A stretch of DNA of 64,000 bases, from positions 109,553 through 173,552 of the forward strand of contig NZ_JBPOEU010000004.1 of NCBI RefSeq assembly GCF_051251695.1, written 5' to 3'. Below are positions 8,889-17,612 of the stretch, piece after piece. The translations under genes and the position numbers were made by a program. The notes beneath the pieces are model-generated. The model was not told where the DNA came from. It saw nothing but the letters and a program-made list of their open reading frames with translations, and did not search any database. The DNA is from Maritalea sp051251695. GTDB taxonomy: Bacteria; Pseudomonadota; Alphaproteobacteria; Rhizobiales; Devosiaceae. Position 1 is the first letter of the stretch; every line of letters starts with the position of its first letter.

Positions 8889-9079
8889 GATTTGCGACCT
8901 CGTACAACCAGCACCAGCCCAATAACAGCCAGACCCAATGCAACGGGCGCCAAACCCATCAATGCGAGATCGACAAGTGTATGGGCGTGCCCATCAACGA
9001 TTTCGGTATGACCCGAATGCGCATTGGCATTGCCAAGTGTAAATAGAAGAGTAACTGTAACGAGAACTATATTTTTCAT
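8885..9079 (-). CDS. 64-residue His-containing membrane protein, DUF6732-like
   Basis: A small protein with a signal-like hydrophobic N-terminus (about residues 3-20), a short exposed segment HSGHTEIVDGHAHTL with four histidines (21-35), one transmembrane helix (about 37-58) and a basic RGRKS end. Its start lies behind a riboswitch-like leader and its stop overlaps the cbiX start, so it is the first gene of the cobalamin operon. It resembles the small alphaproteobacterial DUF6732 proteins. A role in cobalt handling at the membrane is an inference from position and histidines only. Confidence 0.7.
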   Translation of the reverse strand: MKNIVLVTVTLLFTLGNANAHSGHTEIVDGHAHTLVDLALMGLAPVALGLAVIGLVLVVRGRKS

Positions 9080-9117
9080 TTTCTACCTCTGAGATTTAAA
9101 AAAAGAGGCAGAGTTCA

Positions 9118-9225
9118 CTTATGTCAAAACGTCGAGCAGCTCTGGGTTTGGTCCCCTAATTGGGTCAACCGCACCGGAATCGCTTTCAGTTCCTATTGGA
9201 ACGCTGCGAGGTTTTTGTATGCGCT
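9118..9225 (-). ncRNA. divergent cobalamin-riboswitch-like leader
   Basis: On the minus strand this leader reads a GTTCC-AATA-GGAAC hairpin, then TGAAAGCGATTCCGGTGCGG and GACCCAATTAGGGG. The two clear riboswitches in the window have GGGAA..GGTGCG..GACCCAAATAGGGG in the same order. The usual CCCCGCAACTGT block is replaced by a much weaker GCTGCTCGACG segment. It sits about 40 bp before the first gene of the corrin operon. It may be a diverged or short variant, or a decayed copy. Confidence 0.5.
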
Positions 9226-9356
9226 TGAAAATCGACCGTCAACAAACGATAGCTTGTGCCGTGCGAATTTTATGTTTTTTTACTCTTATGCCCTAAAATT
9301 TATCCCGAACGTGAAACCAAATTTGGTTCAAATCTCGCGAGTGGAAGGTAACCAAT

Positions 9357-10157
9357 TTGATCAACCTGGCAGCAGCACTTTTTGGCATACAGCCCCAAGA
9401 ACGCAAATATATTCGCCCGGCCGTTAAAATGGCCGTCCCGCTCGTATTTATCTGCATCATTGCGGTTGAGATACTAATTGTCCTTGTTTATGGGCACCTG
9501 GGCTTTGCCACACTTGTCAGTGAATGGATAATTTCAGGCAGTATAGCTCTATTGGTTGCAACGCCCGTATCTATATATGTTTGCTGGCAACGCGTGAAAT
9601 TATGTGACCTTTCAAAAAAGCTCGCGCTTTTGGCCTCAACTGATCAACTATCCGGACTGTTGAATAGGTCTGCATTTTTCAGTGCTGTCGAAAACTCCTT
9701 GCACACACCCATGTCCGGCCCAACTGCGGGTAGTCTTTTATATATCGACGCGGACAATTTTAAGTCACTGAACGACCATTTTGGTCATGCGCGTGGTGAC
9801 TATGCCATTCGGCTGATCGCCTCTGCCATTACGGAACAAACACCGCCAAACGCCATCGCTGGTCGTATTGGCGGGGAAGAATTTGCTGTATTTCTACCCT
9901 TAACCAATAAAATTGTGGCCCTCTCGATTGCCGAAAAAATCCGACAAAAGACGAGTGAAGTTACATTTGAGGATGGGTCCTACAGTCAGCGCCTAAGCGT
10001 TTCAATAGGCGGTGCGCTGCACCAAGCCTCCCAATCGCTTAATGAATTTGTTCAAGTCGCGGACGGACGGATGTATATGGCGAAGTCAAATGGTCGAGAC
10101 CAGGTGAACTTTGACAATCCGAACCCGTTGGAAATTACCCAATCAGCAACGGCTTAA
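9357..10157 (+). CDS. membrane GGDEF diguanylate cyclase
   Basis: A 266-residue protein with two hydrophobic helices (about 25-45 and 57-77) followed by a GGDEF domain. The active-site motif is GGEEF at 172-176, with STDQLSGLLNR at 94-104 and the metal-binding LYIDADNFKSLNDHFGH segment. These predict synthesis of cyclic di-GMP. No RxxD inhibitory site precedes GGEEF. Translation probably begins at TTG 9357, with GGAAGG at 9343-9348 as ribosome site. Its last codons overlap the convergent HD gene by 4 bp. The sensory input is unknown. Confidence 0.88.
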   Translation: MINLAAALFGIQPQERKYIRPAVKMAVPLVFICIIAVEILIVLVYGHLGFATLVSEWIISGSIALLVATPVSIYVCWQRVKLCDLSKKLALLASTDQLSGLLNRSAFFSAVENSLHTPMSGPTAGSLLYIDADNFKSLNDHFGHARGDYAIRLIASAITEQTPPNAIAGRIGGEEFAVFLPLTNKIVALSIAEKIRQKTSEVTFEDGSYSQRLSVSIGGALHQASQSLNEFVQVADGRMYMAKSNGRDQVNFDNPNPLEITQSATA

Positions 10158-11434
10158 ACACCCGCATCTATAAATTCCAGCGCTACACACTGATCGATGA
10201 TTGAAGACGCAAGGGTCCATAGCTGATCGGAGCCATCACCAATGACACAAAGCCGGCTGCGCACTTGCGCTCCATTTACGTCGAACTTTTTCCAGCGCAC
10301 GCCCTTGGTGTAAAAGCTATACAATAGTGGCGATAGACGGTCCATTGATCGCGCAAATTGAGCGTCGTTGGTTTGGTGGGCCTCAAATTCTGACCACAGA
10401 TCATGCAAATCGTCTCCCACGCCATCTGGCAACAGGCCGAACAACCGCTCCGCCGCTGCAATTTCGCGTTGTTCTTTGCCCTTTTGCGCTTCAAGATCAT
10501 GCAGAGGCGCGTCACCTGCATCAATCTCCACGATATCATGGACCAAAAGCATCTTCAGAACGCGCAACAGGTCCACTTCTGTATTTGCACATTCACGCAA
10601 AATGACCGCCATAATGGCCAAGTTCCAGGAATGCTCTGCGTCATTTTCAAGTCGGTCAACACTGAGAATTTGGGTTTGTCTGATGATTGATTTGAGCTTG
10701 TCCATTTCCATAACAAACTGAATACGGCGCGTCAGATCATCGTTCGCAAACTCAATGCTTCGCATGTGCTCGGCAAGTTGGCGATGCTGGTTGTCCGGTT
10801 CTAATGTTGGGTTTTTGCTATCGCGCACGACGCCGAATTTTTGATAGGTCGTAAGAAGCGTTTCATATAGGTTTTTCAGGTCCGCTGAGGCATCTTCAAG
10901 ACTGACCATTTGTCCACGCACCATTGCGTCATCCACGCCCTGCTCAACCCAACAGCCCTCACCGGCAAAACCATAATAGATATAGGGTGATAAGCGATCG
11001 ATTGCCTTGGCGAATTTTGCTTCCGGCGTTTCGCGCGTTTCAAATTCTTGCCAATTTGCGATCAACTCATCAGCTTGATCTTTGGGCAACAACCCAAAGA
11101 TTCTATTGGCAGCATCCAATTCCTTCTCGAACTGCTCATCTGCGTCTGCACCCGCATAAATATAAGTATCCCCCGCATCAATCTCCACAACATCGTGGAT
11201 CAAAAGCATTTTGATAACCTGCTCAATATCCACCTTTGCGCCAGCATAGGGCTCAAGTACCAATGCCATTAATGCCACATGCCAAGAATGTTCCGCATCA
11301 TTCTCAACTCGGTTTTCGCAAATGATTTTGGTCATTCGATTGACCGATTTAAGCTTGTCCATTTCCATGATAAACGCGATTTGCTTCTTCAAGCGTTCAT
11401 TTTCAATGTTGAGGTGAGGCATTTCGGTGGTCAT
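10154..11434 (-). CDS. tandem HD-domain phosphohydrolase
   Basis: A 426-residue protein made of two related HD domains of the YfbR/HD_3 type. The first half has ENDAEHSWH at 44-52 and IHDVVEIDAGD at 79-89. The second has ENDAEHSWN at 263-271 and VHDIVEIDAGD at 298-308. Both halves keep the metal-ligand His, the HD pair and a later AxDRLSP motif. Single-domain relatives of about 190 residues are 5'-deoxynucleotidase-like, so nucleotide dephosphorylation is likely but unproven. The leader to MerR is about 90 bp, and the convergent GGDEF gene overlaps its stop. Confidence 0.85.
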   Translation of the reverse strand: MTTEMPHLNIENERLKKQIAFIMEMDKLKSVNRMTKIICENRVENDAEHSWHVALMALVLEPYAGAKVDIEQVIKMLLIHDVVEIDAGDTYIYAGADADEQFEKELDAANRIFGLLPKDQADELIANWQEFETRETPEAKFAKAIDRLSPYIYYGFAGEGCWVEQGVDDAMVRGQMVSLEDASADLKNLYETLLTTYQKFGVVRDSKNPTLEPDNQHRQLAEHMRSIEFANDDLTRRIQFVMEMDKLKSIIRQTQILSVDRLENDAEHSWNLAIMAVILRECANTEVDLLRVLKMLLVHDIVEIDAGDAPLHDLEAQKGKEQREIAAAERLFGLLPDGVGDDLHDLWSEFEAHQTNDAQFARSMDRLSPLLYSFYTKGVRWKKFDVNGAQVRSRLCVIGDGSDQLWTLASSIIDQCVALEFIDAGV

Positions 11435-11520
11435 GGCGTAATCCTTGATCTTTGAAAAAGCGGAAATGTCCCTTCAATTTAAAACTGAAGAGAAGAAATA
11501 GTCACAAGGCGCAGATGCGT

Positions 11521-11964
11521 CTAGTGCTCCGTTTGGCAATGAGTGTGGTCGCCCAAGACTTCCAAGATACGGCATTTTTCTACCGTGCCATGCTGACAGT
11601 TCTTCAGCATCGATTGAAGTTCATCCCTTAAGCGCCCAAGCTTTTGAATGCGTATCTGCACATCGTTTAAATGACGTTCGGTGATTTGGTCAAGGTCTTC
11701 GCATGGGGCGTCTGGATGAGCTGCCAGCCGGATAAACTCGCGGATTGAGTCAATTGAAAATCCAAGCTCTCGGGCGTGGGCGATCATATTTAGTCGATCA
11801 AGCGCACCTTGGTTGTAACGCCGCTGCCCGCCTTCTGTGCGCCATGGTTCTTCTAACAATCCAATTTGCTCGTAATAGCGAATTGTCGGCACTTTTACGT
11901 CTGCTGCACGCGACAATTGGCCGATTGAATATTCACTGTAATTCTCTTGAGAAGTTTTTTGCAT
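11521..11964 (-). CDS. MerR-family metal-responsive regulator (ZntR/CadR class)
   Basis: A 147-residue regulator with an N-terminal winged helix-turn-helix (GQLSRAADVKVPTIRYYEQ, about residues 14-32), a dimerisation coiled coil and a metal-loop end. The cysteines (CEDL near 79, then NCQHGTVEKCRILEVL) match the ZntR/CadR pattern, and a HTHC end adds further ligands. It is divergent from a cation transporter with a perfect dyad between them. It probably activates that transporter in response to a divalent metal. Which metal cannot be told. Confidence 0.9.
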   Translation of the reverse strand: MQKTSQENYSEYSIGQLSRAADVKVPTIRYYEQIGLLEEPWRTEGGQRRYNQGALDRLNMIAHARELGFSIDSIREFIRLAAHPDAPCEDLDQITERHLNDVQIRIQKLGRLRDELQSMLKNCQHGTVEKCRILEVLGDHTHCQTEH

Positions 11965-11965
11965 T

Positions 11966-12001
11966 TTGACTTGAACCTCTAGTAACTAGAGGATTTATAA
12001 C
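11966..12001 (+). promoter_or_regulatory. MerR-type promoter/operator for the cation transporter
   Basis: A perfect 7-bp inverted repeat CCTCTAG-TAA-CTAGAGG (11976-11992) lies between a -35-like TTGAAC (11971-11976) and a -10-like TATAAC (11996-12001). The 19-bp spacing is the overlong spacing typical of promoters activated by MerR proteins. An alternative TTGACT occurs at 11966-11971. The site is between merR and the CDF gene and reads toward the transporter. Confidence 0.8.
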
Positions 12002-12041
12002 TCAAATCGATCCAAATGAGAATATCAAAAAGGCTACGAAA

Positions 12042-12680
12042 ATGGGCGATAGTTGCTGCGGGCAAACCAAAACTTTTGACGGTATGTCAGCTGAATACAA
12101 GAAACGGCTGATTTGGGTGACCATCATCAATTTGGTGATGTTTGGCGTTGAAATGGGCGGCGGTCAGCTCTCCGGTTCGCAAGCGCTGAAAGCCGACGCG
12201 CTGGATTTCCTGCAGGATGGGGTTACATACGCGATCAGCTTTTGGGTGATTGGGCGCGCGCAAAGTATACGGGCGACGGCTGCTTTGTTTAAAGGATTTA
12301 CCCTTCTTGCCATGGGCCTGTGGGTTGCGGGTTCTACCGTCTACCAATTCTTTTATGTCGGGCTACCACATGCCGAGACCATGGGGCTGATCGGCTTTTT
12401 GGCACTTGGCGCTAATCTCGCCAGCGTTTTCTTGTTGGTGGCCTATAAAGACGGCGACGCAAATGTGCGCTCTGTATGGTTATGCTCGCGCAATGATGCG
12501 ATTGGCAATGTCGGGGTAATGTTGGCGGCTGTCGCTGTTTGGTTTACCGCCAGTGGTTGGCCTGATTTGATCGTTGCTATTATTATGGCAGGACTTTTCT
12601 TGTCCTCCGCATGGCAGGTTTTGAACCAGTCCATTCGGGAATTGCGCGACGCAAAAACGGCTCCGAAACGGGCCACCTAA
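12042..12680 (+). CDS. short CDF-family cation transporter
   Basis: A 212-residue membrane protein with about six hydrophobic segments and the cation diffusion facilitator layout. The metal-site helices carry ADALDFLQD and SRNDAIGN in place of the usual HxxxD and DxxxN sets. It lacks the C-terminal cytoplasmic domain of long CDF exporters. The N-terminus has a CC pair (residues 5-6) that could bind a soft metal. It is probably an efflux pump switched on by the divergent MerR regulator. The specificity is unknown. Its stop overlaps the convergent DUF1697 gene by 4 bp. Confidence 0.85.
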   Translation: MGDSCCGQTKTFDGMSAEYKKRLIWVTIINLVMFGVEMGGGQLSGSQALKADALDFLQDGVTYAISFWVIGRAQSIRATAALFKGFTLLAMGLWVAGSTVYQFFYVGLPHAETMGLIGFLALGANLASVFLLVAYKDGDANVRSVWLCSRNDAIGNVGVMLAAVAVWFTASGWPDLIVAIIMAGLFLSSAWQVLNQSIRELRDAKTAPKRAT

Positions 12681-13216
12681 GTCTGATTGAGCATATCAAC
12701 CAACTTGGAAATAGTGCGCCGATTACGAATGGTGATCGGCGTGCCAATCTTTTTGACAAAGTTCAACGCACCAAGTTTTGAACGTCCAGCACCATTGCCA
12801 AAATAAAAGTGTACTTCGTCCCCACTAACATTCACCAACTCGCCCTCAATAGCCGCCGCACTCAAAACCGATTGCGCATCATCGGATAGTTTTTGACGCG
12901 CAAATCCGGTCATCATGAGTTTGAGTTCGCGGGTCTCATCAAAATATGGATATGCATTGAGGGCTGCCTTGAGTTCTGTTTCACACCGAATGACAATGCT
13001 CACCCGATAGCCAAATTGTTTTTCAAAATTGTCTTCTAATTTTGCGCACAATGGGCCTGCTGCAAGTTCATGTGAAAACACCGCGTTTCCAGATTGGATA
13101 TATGTCGAAACACTTTGGCAATCTGCTTGGGTTAGCATTAGTTTTAGATCCACCATTGTGATTTTGTTGTGGCCCCCCACATTTAAACCACGAAATAGAG
13201 CCACATATTTGTTCAT
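12677..13216 (-). CDS. DUF1697 family protein
   Basis: A protein of 179 residues from the ATG at 13216, beginning MNKYVALFRGLNVGGHNKI, the typical DUF1697 N-terminus. The motif TYIQSGNAVF and the C-terminal IRNRRTISKL are also family features. An in-frame extension upstream to 13597 exists, but it runs antisense through the HAD gene and is not family-like, so I reject it. The biochemical function of the family is not established. Confidence 0.88.
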   Translation of the reverse strand: MNKYVALFRGLNVGGHNKITMVDLKLMLTQADCQSVSTYIQSGNAVFSHELAAGPLCAKLEDNFEKQFGYRVSIVIRCETELKAALNAYPYFDETRELKLMMTGFARQKLSDDAQSVLSAAAIEGELVNVSGDEVHFYFGNGAGRSKLGALNFVKKIGTPITIRNRRTISKLVDMLNQT

Positions 13217-13270
13217 TGGTCTGTCGTTTCCCTCTGGCAGAATCTTGATATCCAATTTGAGAAGTGAAAC

Positions 13271-13999
13271 ATGAACGCTATCGACCCTGCAATTGAAAAC
13301 CAACTGGGCAACTGGCCAGAAAAGGTCGAAGCCGTCATTTTTGATATGGATGGGCTGCTGTTGGACACCGAACGCGTCTATAAACGTGTCATGCAACAGA
13401 TTTGCACCGAATGGGGGTATGAGATGACCCACGATATGTTCGCCGCTTTTGTTGGTATTCCTCAATCTGAAAACACATCGATTTACCACGCGTTTTTCGG
13501 CACTGACTTTAAAGTTGAAGAGTTTGAGGAAATTCTGGGTACCCGTGCTCATGACGAAATGGCACGCGGCATTCCACTTAAACATGGCGCTCAACAATTG
13601 GTGGCAGGGCTAAGCGCCCGGGGCGTTCCGATTGCTGTTGCCACTTCAACGGGGGATGCAGCGCACCAACATCTCAAACAAGTTGGCCTGCACAGCTATT
13701 TCGATACAATCGTCACACGCATGGATGTATCAAAAGGCAAACCGCATCCCGAGCCGTTTTTAACCGCATCTGCCCGGTTGGGCGTTGCCCCACAAAACTG
13801 CATCGCATTTGAAGATTCCCACAATGGCGTGCGTTCTGCCAGCGCGGCGGGTTTGGCAACAATTATGGTCCCCGACATGCTGGACCCAACTGACGAAATC
13901 GCCGCCATGTGCGTCGCTATCCTACCCAGCCTTTTGCATTTCAAATCTGAGATTGACCACTTCTTTGGACCAATTGGAGAGGCCAGCGCAAACGTTTGA
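13271..13999 (+). CDS. HAD-superfamily phosphatase (phosphoglucomutase-like subfamily)
   Basis: A 242-residue haloacid-dehalogenase-type hydrolase. Motif I FDMDGLLLDT (24-33) has the nucleophile Asp25 and acid Asp27. Motif II is VATST, motif III KGKPHPEPF, and motif IV FEDSHNG. The cap is the alpha-helical type between motifs I and II. Likely substrates are small phosphosugars or phosphoglycolate-like compounds; the sequence does not decide. It begins 54 bp from the divergent DUF1697 gene and is followed 29 bp later by the FAD/NAD(P) gene. Confidence 0.88.
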   Translation: MNAIDPAIENQLGNWPEKVEAVIFDMDGLLLDTERVYKRVMQQICTEWGYEMTHDMFAAFVGIPQSENTSIYHAFFGTDFKVEEFEEILGTRAHDEMARGIPLKHGAQQLVAGLSARGVPIAVATSTGDAAHQHLKQVGLHSYFDTIVTRMDVSKGKPHPEPFLTASARLGVAPQNCIAFEDSHNGVRSASAAGLATIMVPDMLDPTDEIAAMCVAILPSLLHFKSEIDHFFGPIGEASANV

Positions 14000-14028
14000 G
14001 CGCTGCTTAATAAATTATAGGATCCCCA

Positions 14029-15675
14029 ATGTCATCTACCAAGACCCTTCACCTTGCGATCATCGGCTTTGGGCCTCGGGCGCTGGGTGCATTAGAAGCG
14101 CTCACGGCCCGTGCGATCGAAAAAGATCTCGCCCTGGAAATTGATATATTTGACCCTCTTGCTCGGCTGGGCGCCGGACCAAACTTTGACCCAGAGCAAA
14201 GCGATTTGTGCATTCTTAATATCCCCGTCCGGATTTTGGATTATATGCCGCCCCAATTTATGGCGGACCACATCAAACCGTTTCTTAAATGGTCATCAGG
14301 CCGGTACCAGCCCGATGATTTTCCACCGCGTTCTGATGTTGGGGTCTACCTTAACGATAGATTTGATGCCCTTTATAAGGCCGTCCCGAGGACCATTTCA
14401 ATCAGGCACGTCAACGTGAAAGCTACCGGACTGGAGAAGAGCGAGGCGGGTTGGCAGATTATGTCGGATACTGAACAGCACGGGCCATATGAGGAGGTTT
14501 TGCTGACGCAAGGCCAGCCCGAAACCGCGCCTGACCCTCAGCTTGACCGCTGGATCAAACACGCATCCGCTCATAATCTAGACCTTTTACACGCATACCC
14601 GGCGAATACGCTCATCGCTGCCGCGCACAATTGGTCAGACCGTACGGTGGCCATCCGCGGTCTGGGCCTATCAACGCTTGATGTTTTGCGCATGTTGACC
14701 AAAGGACTTGGCGGCACGTTTCAGGACGGTGTTTATACCCCCTCTGGACGCGAGCCGCGCAAGATCATCCCATTTTCTCTTGACGGCAAAGCACCTGTCG
14801 CTAAGCCAGCCACAAAGGCTTTAGACGATAGGTATAATCCAACATCGAGTGAAGTTGCGGATTTCAAGTCTGCTCTTTCAAAATCAAATTCTAAGGGGCC
14901 CGAGGGCGCCCTTAAGATTATCTGTAACGCACTTGTTGCGCCCGCCGCGCGCATTCTTGAAAAATTGGGCAACATCAAAACCCACGACGAGGTGCGGGCA
15001 TGGCTAACAATTGAGCGGGACGACCCTGGCGCTCAGGACGACCTGAATGCGATTGAAGCACTGCAAGCCGATATTAAGATGGCACATGGTCGCACAGCAC
15101 CGTCTGTGGGTTACGTCATTGGTCAAGTATGGCGCAAACTCCAGGGTGAACTTCGGGTTTTGTTCAACACAGAACCTTACAAAGTTGAGACGGCAATGGC
15201 GATTATCGGCTTTGATGAAGCGCTAAAGCGCTACAGCTATGGCCCCCCTGTATTCGCGGCTGAAGAACTTCTTGCGCTAATTAACCATGGAATTGTCAGT
15301 CTTGGCATCGTAGATGATCCTGATATCGGGTTAAGCGATCACGGATGGCAATTGATCGAAGGCAATGATGTGATGTTTGCCCAAGTCATGGTCGACGCGG
15401 TTATCCCAAGTCCGTCACTTGAGCACGTCACAGACCCGCTGGTCTCCTGTGCTCTGAAAGCTGGTCTGGTACACGCGATTGAAGAAGGCATGGGCGCTCA
15501 AATGCGTCCAGACGCGCAATTGATCGGCGCTGACGACCAAGCGGTGAACGGGCTTAGTATGCTTGGACGCCTCACATTAGGCAGTGTCATCGCTGTTGAT
15601 GGACTTGACGACTGCTTTGGCCCATCAACTGTGCGATGGGCTAACGGGGTGATAGAACGCTTTGGAAGTAAGTAA
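14029..15675 (+). CDS. FAD/NAD(P)-binding domain protein (NAD_binding_9 type)
   Basis: A 548-residue flavoprotein-like protein with an N-terminal dinucleotide motif IIGFGPRALGALEAL (about 11-25). It then shows the FDPLARLGAGPNFD and LNIPVRILDYMPPQF segments seen in the HCNGP-like FAD/NAD(P)-binding family. A second Rossmann-type segment VAIRGLGLSTLDVLRML follows near 208. Substrate and pathway are unknown. It is cotranscribed at short distance from the HAD phosphatase and ends at a shared bidirectional terminator. Confidence 0.8.
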   Translation: MSSTKTLHLAIIGFGPRALGALEALTARAIEKDLALEIDIFDPLARLGAGPNFDPEQSDLCILNIPVRILDYMPPQFMADHIKPFLKWSSGRYQPDDFPPRSDVGVYLNDRFDALYKAVPRTISIRHVNVKATGLEKSEAGWQIMSDTEQHGPYEEVLLTQGQPETAPDPQLDRWIKHASAHNLDLLHAYPANTLIAAAHNWSDRTVAIRGLGLSTLDVLRMLTKGLGGTFQDGVYTPSGREPRKIIPFSLDGKAPVAKPATKALDDRYNPTSSEVADFKSALSKSNSKGPEGALKIICNALVAPAARILEKLGNIKTHDEVRAWLTIERDDPGAQDDLNAIEALQADIKMAHGRTAPSVGYVIGQVWRKLQGELRVLFNTEPYKVETAMAIIGFDEALKRYSYGPPVFAAEELLALINHGIVSLGIVDDPDIGLSDHGWQLIEGNDVMFAQVMVDAVIPSPSLEHVTDPLVSCALKAGLVHAIEEGMGAQMRPDAQLIGADDQAVNGLSMLGRLTLGSVIAVDGLDDCFGPSTVRWANGVIERFGSK

Positions 15676-15677
15676 AA

Positions 15678-15699
15678 AAGGGCCGCCGAAGCGACCCTT
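15678..15699. terminator. bidirectional terminator hairpin
   Basis: A stem AAGGG-c-CGC / GCG-a-CCCTT with loop CGAA lies between the convergent FAD gene and the TRAP large permease. An A-run precedes it (15674-15679), which serves as a T-run on the minus strand. It probably ends transcripts coming from both sides. Confidence 0.6.
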
Positions 15700-15720
15700 A
15701 ACCCATCATTTTTCTCATGC

Positions 15721-17061
15721 CTACATCTGAGACGGCAAGAACAATGACAAAGCTGGTATGCCGACCAACAGGGCAAGCCGGAAAATATCAGCAATCCAGA
15801 ACGGGGTCACGCCCTTAAAAATTGTTGCCGTAGACACATCGCCAACAACGTTTTTTAGGATGAACACGTTCAGCCCAACAGGCGGTGTAATGAGGCTGAT
15901 TTCCGTTACCACAACCACAACAACACCAAACCATACGGGGTCGAACCCAAGCCCAACCACAAGCGGGAAGAAAATCGGCACTGTTAGCAACAGCATCGAA
16001 AGGCTTTCAAAAATCATGCCGAGCATGATGTAGATGCCCAAGATGAGTGCCATCACCATCCAAGGCGCGAGATCGTACGATGTGATGACCTCACGCAAGC
16101 CTTCGGTCAATCCAGCAACATTGATAAAGTTGGAGAAAATCCAAGCCCCGATCAACACGCTAAACAATGAGGCGGTTGTGATGGCGGTTTCTTTGAGCAC
16201 TTCTAGGACGGCGCCAAAATTTAGGTTTCCACGGAATAGAGCGATCAAGAACGCGCCTGCTGCGCCCATTCCGGCAGCTTCTGTGGGTGAGAATGTCAAA
16301 TGGATCGGCCAGACGTCCAGCGCGCCGTAAAGTCCACCAATAACAATGAAGAACAATAGTAAGACCGCCCAAACGCCTTTCAAAGCACCAAACCGTCCAA
16401 CCCAGTTGGTACGCTCGCCAGCTGGTCCCGCGTCAGGATTGCGCGATACGGTATATTTGACGGCAAAAACGTAAAACAAAATGCCCAACATCCCGGGAAT
16501 GATACCCGCGATGAACAATTTGCCAATCGAGGTTTCCGTCAAAAGTCCGTAGATGACCAAAATAACCGACGGGGGAATAAGAATACCAAGCGTGCCGCCA
16601 GCCGCAATCGATGCCGTTGACAGACTATCGGCATATCCATATTTGCGCATTTGCGGCATCGCAACTTTCGACATCGTCGCAGCCGTCGCCAATGACGACC
16701 CGCAGATCGCAGCAAAGCCGCCACATGCGAGAATTGTTGCCATCGCCAGCCCACCACGCAAATGGCCCATAAATGCGTAAGACACTTGATAAAGCTCTCG
16801 CGCAATACCGCCTTTATTGACGAACAGCCCCATCAAAATGAAAAGGGGGACAACCGATAGCCCGTAATCTTGAGACGTATCGATAATTAGGCGAGAGACC
16901 ATCGAGATGGCGCCTCTAAAGCTGGTTTCGTGCATGTAACCGACCATGCCCACCAGCCCCATCGCAAACGCGATTGGCATGCGTAAAAGAACAAGAACCA
17001 GGACAGCGGCAAATCCAATAGCAGCTTCAATCATTTGGTTGCTCCAAGAGTTTAGGGGCAA
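15721..17061 (-). CDS. TRAP transporter large permease (DctM type)
   Basis: A 446-residue polytopic membrane protein with about twelve hydrophobic segments. Family segments include GMPIAFAMGLVG-like repeats near the N-terminus, AAGGTLGILIPPSV near 153-166 and ITPPVGLNVF near the C-terminus. It forms the Na+/H+-coupled translocation channel with the DctQ-like protein encoded just upstream, overlapping by 35 bp. The whole TRAP set lies downstream of paa genes on the same strand. Confidence 0.93.
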   Translation of the reverse strand: MPLNSWSNQMIEAAIGFAAVLVLVLLRMPIAFAMGLVGMVGYMHETSFRGAISMVSRLIIDTSQDYGLSVVPLFILMGLFVNKGGIARELYQVSYAFMGHLRGGLAMATILACGGFAAICGSSLATAATMSKVAMPQMRKYGYADSLSTASIAAGGTLGILIPPSVILVIYGLLTETSIGKLFIAGIIPGMLGILFYVFAVKYTVSRNPDAGPAGERTNWVGRFGALKGVWAVLLLFFIVIGGLYGALDVWPIHLTFSPTEAAGMGAAGAFLIALFRGNLNFGAVLEVLKETAITTASLFSVLIGAWIFSNFINVAGLTEGLREVITSYDLAPWMVMALILGIYIMLGMIFESLSMLLLTVPIFFPLVVGLGFDPVWFGVVVVVVTEISLITPPVGLNVFILKNVVGDVSTATIFKGVTPFWIADIFRLALLVGIPALSLFLPSQM

Positions 17062-17533
17062 ACAAAATGATCAGCCCGCGCGCCAGCAAAACAAATGCGC
17101 TGAGAAAAGTCATGATGGCGATAAACCATCCGATATAGAATTGAGGAATTGCAAGATATTCAGTGACGTCGCCGTAGGAACGGGCACGCTCTGCCAAAAC
17201 AACCACTTGTCTCGCTGGTAAAATTAACATCGCGCCACACGCCAAATTGATAATTGAGTCGCGGATGCGAACAGACCAATCGCTCTTAAAAAGCGGGTCC
17301 GCCAAATCGACCACGATATGTTCTTGTTTGCCGCTGATGATCGGTAAGATCAAAAACACAATAATCGCGATGAACATCCGCGTTAATTCGGTTGCTGCCT
17401 CAATTGGAGAATTGAAGGTTGAACGTAAAATAACATCGGCAAAAGTCATCGCCATCAACAAAAACAGGACCAAGGATGCAAGTAAAATGGGTATTTGTGA
17501 AAGTCTACTGATCAAATTCAGGGCAGATTTCAT
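17027..17533 (-). CDS. TRAP transporter small permease (DctQ type)
   Basis: A 168-residue membrane protein with four predicted helices, matching the DctQ length and layout, including VILRSTFNSPIEAATELTR near the first loop. It partners the DctM-like protein whose gene overlaps its 3' end by 35 bp. The substrate-binding protein gene is 80 bp upstream. Confidence 0.9.
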   Translation of the reverse strand: MKSALNLISRLSQIPILLASLVLFLLMAMTFADVILRSTFNSPIEAATELTRMFIAIIVFLILPIISGKQEHIVVDLADPLFKSDWSVRIRDSIINLACGAMLILPARQVVVLAERARSYGDVTEYLAIPQFYIGWFIAIMTFLSAFVLLARGLIILFAPKLLEQPND

Positions 17534-17612
17534 GCGAATTTCCTAAGTTCAACATTAATTAGGCGCAGGTCAACCTGACCCGCGCCGAACCAATTAGTCA
17601 AATCAACAGCAC

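Noticed and set aside
9215..9427. Small plus-strand open frame before the GGDEF gene
   Set aside because: It overlaps the riboswitch-like leader and the GGDEF start, with no recognisable protein features.
13217..13597. 127-codon N-terminal extension of the DUF1697 gene
   Set aside because: It lies antisense to the HAD phosphatase and the family N-terminus begins exactly at ATG 13216.
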